DNA of 16,862 nt, taken from positions 18,077 through 34,938 of the forward strand of contig BQKZ01007093.1 of the NCBI GenBank assembly GCA_036244855.1, given 5' to 3'. A program made the position numbers and the translations under genes. This DNA is from Temnopleurus reevesii (Eukaryota > Echinodermata > Echinoidea > Temnopleuroida > Temnopleuridae). The notes beneath the pieces were generated by a model. It was not told where the DNA came from and ran no database searches. It saw nothing but the letters and a program-made list of their open reading frames with translations. Below, piece by piece: positions 1 through 8,264 of the stretch (position 1 is its first letter; each line of letters opens with the position of its first letter).

Positions 1-26
1 AGAGAGAGAGAGAGAGAGAGAGAGAG
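1..26. repeat. (AG)13 microsatellite at window edge
   Basis: Perfect AG dinucleotide run touching the left edge, so its true length is unknown. It is followed by a short imperfect duplication of the words 'agagatta' and 'gagattaaaa' up to about position 76. Confidence 0.97.
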
Positions 27-630
27 CCATTTAGAGAACTTGTAGATTAAAGAGAGATTAAAAAGAGATTAAAAACACCTTCATTAATAAGGAACGTTTA
101 GGAATGGGAATCTTGTATCATCTTTATTTCAATCATATAAAGAAGTCACATAAATAAGAAACCAAGGTCCTCCGTTTAGGGGACCTAAATTGTCCATCTT
201 GAATTGTCCATCAGATGTGGCTGATTTGTTGAGTCTGAAAGATTGTTTACTGACACAGCCTTCCTTGTAGCACTTCTTGCAAATCCACTTGCTTGGGTAT
301 GGTAATAGATATTATGAGCCATGAGTTGGGAGAGTGTTCAAGTAATTGTAATACTAGCTCAAGTTCGAGTAGACCATTGACTTTGGCCAATTAGCCAGCC
401 TCTGGATGTCAAGCAGGACTATAATCTTCACTTGAGGGTGGACACTCCAACTTATTCGGTGAATTTCTACAAACTCACTGTCGATTTACTCAAGGGGTAG
501 CTGAGTTTGCTATTGGAATCGAACTCCTTTTATGAGCCTGGACAAGGGAGGCCTCGCTTTATGGCACACTCTCTATAACCATCATTGCGGGTTCCTCTTG
601 GGATTGGACTGCCATTTTAAGAACCAGGTG
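27..630. other. Unassigned sequence, no supported gene
   Basis: About 600 bp without a convincing gene. There is a small hairpin at 165-186 (aggtcc paired with ggacct) and a short duplicated word 'attgtccatc' at about 190-213. Two overlapping minus-strand frames stay open for about 50 codons between roughly 130 and 340. Neither has a splice context or a recognisable domain, so I do not call them. A B-box-like match on the minus strand near 515-530 lacks an A box and tRNA folding. Confidence 0.6.
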
Positions 631-1480
631 GTGTCGGGACTGGTCGTACCTGATCAGCCTCCCTCACATCAATGTGTGCCTTAGAGCCTTAGAATGGAGC
701 CACAAAGTTCCTCAGAATTAATGGCCATCACCAAGTCTCTTTGGCTATTCAAGTCAATCTGTACTGATCTTGCTGGATGACTCTGCTGATGATATCAACA
801 TCAGCAGGGATGACAGAATTCATTCTAGAATCTTGAATGAGCTCAATTTTAGAATTGATGTTGACTGCACAGGATCATTCTGACAGCCTCCTATCTGTTG
901 GAACAGGGCATTCCCATTGCAGACTTCTTGTTCTGGGACAAATGCCTCCAGTCTGAGTGGATGCCGTGCTGAAAGTGCTGGTCTAGAGCTACCTTTGCTT
1001 GATGTGGCTTCCCCTGTCCTTGATCTCTCATGTCTGGAAGATCATGTGTGATTCCCTCTCATCTCACCCTTATGGCCAAAGACACAGTACATGTAGTTTA
1101 ATGTACTCCTTTCCCTACAGGACAGCTAGCTGTTCTCACCTCCCCCATAGAGTAGACCTGATGGCGCAGTCATTATTGCGAGTACTGCAATGTCCAGAGG
1201 TGTTCCAATTGACCATTTGGCTATTGATCCTGAGGATACTCCCACAGCAGGCCTCTTAGAATGGGCCTCAGAATTTTTAACTCAGAACAGGAGAGATTCA
1301 ATCTAAATAGTATCTTCTCAAGGTTGGAAGCCTTTTCTGATGGATGTGAGGGAAAAGTGGTCTCTTCTTGATCCACATCCATAGGTTAGTGGATCACTGC
1401 AGTTCACACACGCCTAGTGGATAGATGGCGAGTGTCATACTTTCACGTACCAATGAAACTGTATATGTCAGAATCAAGGT
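631..1480. repeat. Long tandem repeat unit, copy A
   Basis: First of three diverged direct copies. Landmarks shared with copies B and C are the opening 'gtgtc-ggactg' block, 'ctcagcctccctcacatcaa' (657, 1506, 3164), 'cattctgacagcctc' (about 875, 1741, 3409), and a closing 'cagttcaca' plus 'gtggatagatg' block. Compared with B, copy A lacks about 100 bp that in B spans roughly 1855-1985 (the 'ctttccctagagatag' segment). Frames are interrupted on both strands and differ between copies, so the unit does not look protein-coding. The 86-codon open stretch at 999-1259 is not preserved in copy B. Confidence 0.85.
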
Positions 1481-2416
1481 GTGTCAGGACTGATCGCACC
1501 TGCTCAGCCTCCCTCACATCAAGGTATGCCTTAGAGAAGAATTGAGCCAGCAATGATGCTTAGAATTGATGGCCCTAATTAGATCTCTTTGTACTTCAAG
1601 AGTCTGGTCATGGGTTAATCTGTACTGATATCTGGCGGATTCTGCTGATTGTGCTTACATCAGCAGGCATGATGTGATTTGTTCCAGAATCTTGATTGAG
1701 CTCACCATCCAATATTAGAACTGTTCTCGACTGCACAGCATCATTCTGACAGCCTCTTATCTGCTGGACCAGGACATGACCATTGCAGACTTCTTGCCCT
1801 GAGACACGTGCCTTTAGTCAGAGTGGATGCTGATCCAATAGGTCTTCATCTGCCTCGGCTCGGTATGACTTTCCCTAGAGATAGATTTGCTTTCCAAAGC
1901 TCCCAATAATTCCCTGAAGAGATGTTCGTTTAAAGTACAAGATTCGGAAGCCTTGGCCCTCCATATATTTTTTATATTTTATCCTCACTGATGTCCTCGA
2001 TCTCTCATTTCTTGAGGAAGATCCAGGAAGCTCAAACTTGAGTCCTTCCATTTCTCCCTTTTGGCCAAGGATGCCTTGGTTTCCTGGGCTCCTCTCCCTC
2101 CTGGACAGCTAGCCGGTCTCATTTCCCCCGTGGTGCAGACCTCATGGCCCAGCTATAATTGTTGGGTGTCCTCCAACGTCCAGCGGTGTTGCTCTTGACC
2201 TCCTGGTGCTTGTAAGGATGCTCACTCAGCAGGCCTCTTGGAATGAGCCTCAGAACTTTTGGCTCAGAACAGGAGATATTCAATTTATATAGTAAATAAC
2301 TTGTTTCCTTTTCCGATTGGTGTGAAGTGGCCCCTTCTTGTTACTCCTCCATAGATTAGCAGATTACAGCAGTTCACACGTACCTTGTGGATAGATGTCA
2401 TACTTTCCCATGACAA
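1481..2416. repeat. Long tandem repeat unit, copy B
   Basis: Second and most complete copy of the long unit. It keeps the block missing from A (about 1855-1985) and the middle-to-late block missing from C (about 1985-2330). Its last bases are cut off by the inverted-repeat element that starts at 2417. The remainder of the unit's tail ('aagtgtcag') appears on the far side of that element, at 3130-3138. No open frame runs through it. The function is unknown; it may simply be a local duplication of intron or intergenic DNA. Confidence 0.85.
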
Positions 2417-2422
2417 TGGGTG

Positions 2423-2498
2423 ACTTCAAGTACGGTGTTGAACGCTGGAGTTGGTGTTGCAGCAACACCAACACCAGCCTCAATACCAAACTTGAAGT
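2423..2498. repeat. Near-perfect foldback hairpin inside the element
   Basis: Two 36-38 bp arms (2423-2460 and 2462-2498) are reverse complements apart from about five mismatches and one indel, with a single-base centre at 2461. The outer word 'acttcaag' is the same as in the terminal repeat. The left end of the element is therefore a palindrome containing a second, inverted copy of its own terminus. Confidence 0.9.
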
Positions 2499-2667
2499 AT
2501 GTCGGTGTTGGGGTTGACCTCGCGAAAATATGACGTATTTCCGGTAGTTAGTATTGATTGCTGGTGTTGAATGTCGTTTGCTGAACCTAGGATCACGGTC
2601 CGTGTTAACAATTAACATGTGATTTTCCCCATCTCTCAACACCAACCCTTAGGGATTTGGAAAATTG

Positions 2668-2705
2668 TGATTTCAAGTTCGGTGTTGGTGTTGGTGTTGA
2701 AATCA
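2668..2705. repeat. Internal subterminal-like repeat with small inverted ends
   Basis: The block at about 2670-2705 begins gatttcaag and ends ttgaaatc, bracketing three GGTGTT hexamers. It is a diverged third occurrence of the terminal motif (ttcaag, then cggtgttgg) inside the element. Confidence 0.6.
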
Positions 2706-2872
2706 TGCACTTGTTTTCCACTCGCGGAAAAAGAGCAATTCCACTACGACAACCCGTGACATGCCGGTGGTTAAATAAGTTTTACAGTGAAATTTGCTTA
2801 TAAAAACTAAAACCACATACTTTATATTGGAAGGCAATATTTGTCTTTCAGGATTTTAAAAATGGTTTCACA

Positions 2873-2921
2873 ATTTATATGATTTAGAATAGATTATTTA
2901 TATGATTTAGAATAGATTATT
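2873..2921. repeat. 23 bp perfect tandem duplication
   Basis: Units 2873-2895 and 2896-2918 are identical (attta..., containing gatttagaatag). Three further matching bases follow. It is AT-rich and lies inside the transposon. Confidence 0.95.
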
Positions 2922-2987
2922 TTGAGAATTTCGGACCGAAAATTATTTTATCGTCGAGCTTTTCACGAAACTTTGTGGTAGCGCGTA

Positions 2988-2995
2988 TGACGTCA
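2988..2995. promoter_or_regulatory. Perfect CRE palindrome TGACGTCA in a CpG-rich patch
   Basis: TGACGTCA is the full consensus for CREB/ATF bZIP factors (known of the family). It lies in an unusually CpG-rich patch (about 2935-3070) inside the otherwise AT-rich element. A 7 bp hairpin, cgatacg/cgtatcg, follows at 3023-3041. No TATA box or transcript is identified, so regulatory activity is inference. Confidence 0.3.
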
Positions 2996-3139
2996 CGCGG
3001 TGTTGAGGCTGGTTTGAGCGATCGATACGGCGATCGTATCGCTTCTGTTGGAGCTCGGTTGACGGGCCGATTTGCTCTCCCAACACCAACACCAACACCA
3101 ACACCGCACACCGTACTTGAAGTCACCCAAGTGTCAGGG

Positions 3140-3790
3140 GTGTCAGGGGACTGCTTACACCTGCTCAGCCTCCCTCACATCAAGGCCTACCTCAGAGCCT
3201 CAGAATTGAGCCAGTAATGATTCTCAGAATTAATGTTCCTCATCAGGGTTTTTTGTACTTCAAGAGCCTGCTCATAGAGCGATTGTGGCTGATCTTGCTG
3301 TAAGACTACACTATTGGTGCCCATATCAACAGGCATGAAAAGATTTGTTCCAGAATATTGAATGAGCTAACTATCCAATATTAGAATTGCTGTAGACCTC
3401 ACAGTATTATTCTGACAGCCTCCTATCTGCCAGAATAAGACATTCTTGTCCTGGAACATGCATTTAGTCCGAGTGGAGACTAAACCTGCAGGCTTTCACA
3501 GCCACCTCAGCTTGGTTTAGCTTTCCCTAGAGACAGATCTGTTCGCCAATGCTCCCAATAATCCTCCAACAAGATATTTTTTCTCAAGTGTGATATTTGG
3601 AAACCTAGGCCCACTATATATTTAAGGGGGGGGGGGTATTCAAAGGAGTTTCCCCTTTTTTCTCCTCCATGGGTTAGCCGATTTTCTTGTTTTATTCTTT
3701 CCATTGTAAATGGTTTAGGAGAGCTATCACAGCAGTTCATGCAGGCTTTGTGGATGAATCAAGGGTTTCTAACTTTCTCTCAATGATGAA
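3140..3790. repeat. Long tandem repeat unit, copy C
   Basis: Third direct copy of the long unit, downstream of the inserted element. It opens after a 9-10 bp local duplication of 'gtgtcagggg' (3131-3149). It tracks copy B to about 3620, then skips about 340 bp of B and resumes at the 'ctcctccatgggttag' block (about 3661). An 11-base G run (3626-3636) lies at that junction. The right boundary is approximate. Confidence 0.8.
3626..3636. repeat. G11 homopolymer
   Basis: Eleven consecutive G residues at the point where copy C loses alignment to copy B. Length may be unreliable in an assembly. Confidence 0.9.
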
Positions 3791-4153
3791 TCTGCAGAAA
3801 TCAATTTGTTTTAAAAATGACCAGTAAATTGGCATTTGACTCCGGCCTGGACTTTTTCCTTACTTCACTGATGCTTAAGCCTAACCGCTGTTCAAGTCTT
3901 TTAACAGGGCTTGATTACATTATTTGTCAATAGCCCACCTTCTTGTCGTCCGTAGCGTCCAGGCAGGTAGCTTACCTGGGCATGTCAGAAGGGAGAGACA
4001 AGCTGCTTATCTCATCCCTCCTTTTGTCTATGATTGGACAGATTCATCTGGCTCTTTCGAAGTGTTTTGAGCACTAGGACATTCTAGTGCGACACTTGGA
4101 GCTCAGTCTGTTCTCGCCTGACAAGATGTCTCGGATGCAGCTGTCTTGACCAT
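3791..4153. other. Unassigned sequence, no supported gene
   Basis: Unique-looking DNA of mixed composition between the long repeat and the first short inverted-repeat element. It contains a small hairpin at 3964-3978 (caggta/tacctg). No splice or domain signal was recognised. Confidence 0.5.
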
Positions 4154-4492
4154 GTGGGAGAGGAGTCAATAAGGCTGTTGTGCAGGCGGATAAAGCGCCT
4201 TGGGATCAAATTGAGTCAGGATGGCAAAAAGTTAAATTGTGTAACTACTCAAAATGACGACGGCATACTTCACAAATCTATTGTGATATGCCCAGGTTTT
4301 GTTCCAAAAGAAATGGCAGCAACCAGACCTTTCGTTGATAATCTAGCAATGGTATGGGACCAATGCTTTCCACACAATTTCTATGTAAGGAGAGAGTCAG
4401 CTGCCTATCATTGTATATGGAAATATTCACCAATCCTAGAAGCCACATTACATGTACAGAGCACCAACCTCGGCTGTGTTTCACCAAGATAA
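4154..4492 (+). CDS. Unassigned open frame, probably fortuitous
   Basis: A 112-codon frame beginning with GTG. The same frame is open back to about 4088, giving about 135 codons in all. This is the longest open frame in the window outside tandem repeats and the poly(A) region. I recognise no domain, motif, signal peptide or membrane segment. The last codons and the stop lie inside the inverted-repeat element starting near 4470, so the 3' end is transposon-derived at best. No ATG is suitably placed and no splice donor stands out. In AT-rich DNA of this size one frame of this length is expected by chance. Residues such as the FVDNLAMVWDQCFPHNFYV stretch could be searched against echinoderm proteins. 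Confidence 0.12.
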   Translation: MGEESIRLLCRRIKRLGIKLSQDGKKLNCVTTQNDDGILHKSIVICPGFVPKEMAATRPFVDNLAMVWDQCFPHNFYVRRESAAYHCIWKYSPILEATLHVQSTNLGCVSPR

Positions 4493-4643
4493 GAAAGACT
4501 TTATGAATGACTTTAAATACATGACTGGTATTAGTTCCTGTGCTGAATGATCAAGAATCTTATGCATATTCAACTCGTAAAGGTACTCCAGCCTTTCTTA
4601 AAGTTGTGCGTAACTTTAAGAACAAGCTGATGAAACACTGCCC
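4470..4643 (+). mobile_element. Short inverted-repeat element (MITE-like), copy 1
   Basis: The left end has 'ctgtgtttcaccaag' and the right end has 'ctgatgaaacactgccc', which is its inverse. It shares internal order with the copy at 13286-13456, for example the words 'tggtattagttcctgtgctgaatg' and 'tggtatcagttcttgcgctgaatg' at the same relative place. It is the same orientation as that copy and opposite to the one at 12316. There is no coding capacity, and no target duplication is evident, so it appears old. Confidence 0.8.
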
Positions 4644-4678
4644 ATTACTATTGTAGAAGATATCATGTGTGAAGCAGA

Positions 4679-6050
4679 GAAAGAGAGAGTCAATAGCAAA
4701 TCCTAGCTCTTGTACATGACAAAGTTGCAGAGATTGTTACATGCAGCAGAGAGAGTCAGCAGCAAATCAGAGCTGTTGTTGGTGTGTAATCAAGAGAGAG
4801 TCAGGAATCAATCAGAGATGTAGGTGTGTAAACTAGAGAGAGAGTTGGCAGCCAAGCAGATATGTTGCAGGTGTGTAACCCAGAGAAAGTCACCAGCCAA
4901 TCAGAGATGTTGTTGGTGTGTAAACTACATGCAGAGAGAGTTAGCAGCCAATCAGAGATGTTGTTGGTGTGTAAACTACATGCAGAGAGAGTTAGCAGCC
5001 AATCAGAGATGTTGTTGGTGTGTAAACTACATGCAGAGAGAGTTAGCAGCCAATCAGAGATGTTGTTGGTGTGTAAACTACATGCAGAGAGAGTTAGCAG
5101 CCAATCAGAGATGTTGTTGGTGTGTAAACTACATGCAGAGAGAGTTAGCAGCCAATCAGAGATGTTGTTGGTGTGTAAACTACATGCAGAGAGAGTTAGC
5201 AGCCAATCAGAGATGTTGTTGGTGTGTAAACTACATGCAGGGAGAGTTAGCAGCCAATCAGAGATGTTGTTGGTGTGTAACTACATGCAGGGAGAGTTAG
5301 CAGCCAATCAGAGATGTTGTTGGTGTGTAAACTACATGCAGGGAGAGTTAGCAGCCAATCAGAGATGTTGTTGGTGTGTAACTACATGCAGGGAGAGTTA
5401 GCAGCCAATCAGAGATGTTGNTGGTGTGTAAACTAGAGAGAGTCAACGGCCAATCTGAGATGTTGTAGGTTACTAGAGAGAGTCAGTAGCCAATCAGAGA
5501 TGTTGTAAGTGTGTAATCAAGAGAGATTTAGTAGCCAATCAGAGATGTTGTTGGTGTGTAAACTAGAGAGAGTCAGTAGCCAATCAGGGATGTAGGCAAC
5601 ATGAAAACTAAAGAGAGTTGGCAGCCAATCAGAGATTTTGTAGGTGTGTAATCAAGAGAGAGAGTCAGTAGCCAATTAGAGATGTTGTAGGTGTGTAAAC
5701 TGGAGAGAGTAGGCTGCCAATCAGAGATGTTGTTGATGTGTAAACTAGCGAGAGTTAGCAGCCAATCAGAGATGTTGGTTTGTAAATGATAGAGAGTCGG
5801 GAGCCAATCAGAGATGTTGTAGCTGTGGGTATCTGAGAGAGTGAACAGCCAACCATAACTCGTGTTGCCATCATTGTCAAAGCTGTTATGAATGAGCCAC
5901 AGAGACTTTCAGCCAATCAGAGCTCATGTAGCTGTGTGAAGCTGATATTGATAGCAGTCAACCATTCTTCTTGTTAGTGCCATCATTTTAAAAGATATCA
6001 TGAATGAATAAGAGAGAGTTTCAGCCAATTAGAACTCATGTAAGTGACAT
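4679..6050. repeat. CCAAT-bearing minisatellite array (whole extent)
   Basis: A tandem array built on a unit of the form agagagagt-cag-cagccaatcagagatgttgt-ggtgtgtaa. Edge units (4679-4890 and 5830-6050) are strongly decayed. Units from about 5450 to 5830 repeat about every 45 bp (CCAAT motifs at 5450, 5490, 5535, 5580, 5625, 5672, 5717, 5762, 5804). The inner block is nearly identical at 51 bp. Outermost units also carry 'aaagatatcatgaatga' (about 5992) or close variants (about 4658 and 5879), so an older, longer unit probably preceded the present one. The array begins directly beside the inverted-repeat element ending at 4643. Confidence 0.95.
4897..5455. repeat. Homogeneous 51/50 bp core of the minisatellite
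   Basis: Eleven almost identical units, with CCAATCAG at 4897, 4948, 4999, 5050, 5101, 5152, 5203, 5254, 5304, 5355 and 5405. The first seven intervals are 51 bp. The last three alternate 50, 51, 50, because units ending 'gtgtaactac' have lost one A relative to 'gtgtaaactac'. The late units also share 'cagggagag' in place of 'cagagagag'. As 51 is divisible by three, two frames stay open (4824-5300, repeating RELAANQRCCWCVNYMQ; 4862-5401, repeating ERVSSQSEMLLVCKLHA). These long frames are by-products of the period, not evidence of a protein. An N lies at 5421. Confidence 0.97.
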
Positions 6051-6059
6051 TGATGTCTC

Positions 6060-6573
6060 ATAAATGTGTGCAGCAGTGATTTGTGGAGGGTTATATCTCA
6101 GAAATTTTCACTTGTTTGATGAATTTAAGCATCAATTGGTTATGCTATTCTACAGACTCAAAATATGTGTTTTTACAATGTCTCCATAATACCTCATTCA
6201 GAAACCTGACCCAACATATCATACAGGCAGGTTGTTAGGTTTTGACAATTACTAAAAATTGCAAATGGTTTGATTTGCTCATTTAAAAGATTATTTCAGA
6301 ATGCATCATCTCTCTCCTTTCTGGAGATAAAATTTAAACCCACCCACGTGTGACCTAAAATTAATGGTTATTAGGATTAAAAAATCCCTTTTGTAAATTT
6401 TCCATGTGGTGAGCTACTGGTTTGTATTAGGTTAGTCATTTCAACATCATCCATCTGGAGCTAACCTTAGAGCTTGAAATGTGATTGTTCTTATACATAT
6501 AAAATCCTTCCTATTGATGTGGTTATTTAGTCATCGTCACCTAACATATTTATTTCTACTTTCATTTTTTCAG
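6060..6573. other. AT-rich unique-looking DNA, nothing recognised
   Basis: Intron-like sequence with no gene, repeat family or structured element that I can support. Confidence 0.5.
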
Positions 6574-6612
6574 TTTGACTGGGTACTATTAATTCCTCAA
6601 GAAATATTTGAG
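6574..6612 (+). CDS. Possible 39 bp internal exon (very tentative)
   Basis: A good pyrimidine-rich acceptor (ctactttcattttttcag, ending at 6573) is followed by 13 codons reading FDWVLLIPQEIFE and then GAG|gtatac, a usable donor. Both ends are phase 0. Thirteen codons are too few to identify anything. The open frame continues well past the proposed donor, and pyrimidine tracts ending in AG are frequent in AT-rich DNA. No partner exon is identified in the window. Confidence 0.12.
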
Positions 6613-7195
6613 GTATACCTAAAATATGTCTATGGTCTCTTAAATGGTCTCTTAGCTGCTCATATGTATGAGTCAGAATTTTGTCTATTGGGATATCTCT
6701 CAAACTCGAACATTTAAAGGGAACACAAGACAAGAAATGTTCTATGAACACTTCATGTTTTCTTGACTAATTTTTATCACCTTTTGATAATTAGTTCTGG
6801 ACTATTTTGATCACCAATTGTTATCAGGACTTCAATCCCAAAATAAATGTTTTTCAGCACAGTTCATCATATTATTTTCATGGGTATGGCACCTATGTCT
6901 GATGTATGGGTTTAGATAGTCCGAATTTTATGTAAGTATTTTATAGAATGCACCAATGGACATTGATGTGGATGACTGAAATTTTACTGCTCTCAGAGTG
7001 TTAAGAAAATAATCCTTGAATATTCTAAATGGGATGAATGTTTAGATATTGTTATTGATTTGTTCACAGTTCCTTGTGAAGGACATCTCATAATGAGAGA
7101 TATGTGGAATGTTGATATACATGTATACTAACATTAAGTCATCTTCATCAATTCAAATTTTAACAAGGGTTTACTAACAACATCTTTTTGTGTTG

Positions 7196-7248
7196 ATGTA
7201 ACACTTCACATTTATATTGACACAAACAATGATTATGAAGTGTTACAT
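7196..7248. repeat. Perfect 13 bp stem hairpin
   Basis: atgtaacacttca (7196-7208) and its exact reverse complement tgaagtgttacat (7236-7248) are separated by 27 bases. The stem is too short for a typical animal microRNA precursor. Confidence 0.9.
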
Positions 7249-7391
7249 TCACCTCTTTTCTTGAAAATTGAGTGAATGATTTTATTTGATATAATTTAAG
7301 AGAACCAAAGTGCATTACTCCACCACCATTGTGGTTCAAATTGGATAGCTGTCTACGTGTTTTGACTATTTTGAAACATATGCTTAACTGT

Positions 7392-7420
7392 AAAAAAAAA
7401 AAAAAAGAAAAAAAAAAGAA
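7392..7420. repeat. Poly(A) tract
   Basis: A15, G, A10, G, AA. It may be slippage or the tail of an old retroposed copy, but no target duplication or recognisable body was found. The 134-codon minus-strand frame across it owes its F-rich stretch to this tract. Confidence 0.95.
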
Positions 7421-8239
7421 CAGAGCAAACAAACAGAACGAAGTGGAAGTGAATGAATATAGTGTCAAGAAAGTTAGTTTGATACCAATGAAAAAAATTT
7501 CATTGCAATATCTGCCATTGCTATAATTGTAATCCAAAAATAATATATCCATGAACTGTGTCATTTTGCTTCAGGCTGATTGAGAATGTGCTCAAGTAAA
7601 TAATAGATAAAAGAAAATACAAAGTACAAAGGACAACCTTAAATATGGAAAGTCACTTCAACTGTACATGTTTAGCACAGAATTTTTTATTGTGTTTTCT
7701 TTAGAAATATTGCAAATTTCGATCTAGATTAAGATGAAAATGTATCTAAAGTCTATGAGCATTACTCATAACCCCCTTCCCCCCCAAAAAAAGAATGTTC
7801 TATTAACAAAACATGAATATTATTTCTTGGGTCGTCTGGTTTAAAAAGACAGTATACATTTTTAATTTTGATGTGTGATATGTTATTATACTGTTATGAA
7901 CAGCACTTAACATCTCACAAAAGGAATGCTCTATGATTGTCTATAAAACATCAAATGTGGTGGATTTTCTGATTGAAATTTATTGGAAATGGCACATTTT
8001 GGTGTTTGACAATGTCTTTGAGCAGCACTCAACAAGTACTTAGTTTTGATTTCAAGATCCCTATAAATGTGTTGGTAAGTTGAATCATCTCCTTTGTTGA
8101 ATGGTAGGATGTGGTTTTAAGAAAGAAACAGAAAGTTCTAGTGGGTGGTATTCATTTATGGTTGCATTATTTGTTGCTAAGATTTTAAAGATTTCCACAA
8201 ATCAGGTTTTTGTGAGTTCAAATAATCTTACAGGAGCCG

Positions 8240-8264
8240 CCCCCCCCCCCCTCTAAAAAAAAAA
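8240..8264. repeat. C12 / A10 homopolymer junction
   Basis: Twelve C (8240-8251), then tct and ten A (8255-8264). A similar C7/A7 junction occurs at 7779-7792. Confidence 0.95.

Larger units (their letters stand above)
2417..3129. mobile_element. Non-autonomous DNA transposon with terminal inverted repeats
   Basis: The two ends are exact inverse copies: 2417-2437 begins tgggtgacttcaagtacgg, and 3109-3129 is its reverse complement. Just inside both ends are GTGTTG-type hexamer repeats (3082-3106 on the right, as caacac), which could be subterminal transposase-binding repeats. The element interrupts the long tandem array exactly between copies B and C, which supports a real insertion. The 713 bp encode no transposase; the 69-, 80- and 93-codon frames overlapping it are fortuitous and run over its repeats. 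I see no clear target-site duplication (left flank ends 'tgacaa', right flank starts 'agtgtc'), so I cannot assign a superfamily. Confidence 0.85.

Noticed and set aside
130..340. Minus-strand frames, one with closely spaced Cys (KWICKKCYKEGCVSK)
   Set aside because: Two frames are open over the same bases, there is no further Cys/His pattern for a zinc finger, and no splice or start context.
505..535. Minus-strand gttcgattc resembling a tRNA T arm
   Set aside because: The flanking bases do not pair as a T stem, and no anticodon or acceptor arms are found.
999..1259. 86-codon forward frame in tandem copy A
   Set aside because: The matching part of copy B has stops and different reading, so coding is not conserved between copies.
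2364..3217. Small frames on both strands (93, 69 and 80 codons) in the transposon
   Set aside because: They run over terminal repeats and the GTGTTG hexamers and overlap one another on opposite strands; no transposase motif.
4862..5401. 179- and 158-codon forward frames as a repetitive protein gene
   Set aside because: They exist because the repeat period is a multiple of three; two frames are open at once, and 50 bp units break the register.
4679..5830. CRISPR-like array because of regular repeats
   Set aside because: Units are contiguous with no variable spacers, and the sequence is eukaryotic in character; it is a minisatellite.
7160..7564. 134-codon minus-strand open frame
   Set aside because: Its core is a phenylalanine-rich stretch produced by the poly(A) tract at 7392-7420; no domain and no gene context.
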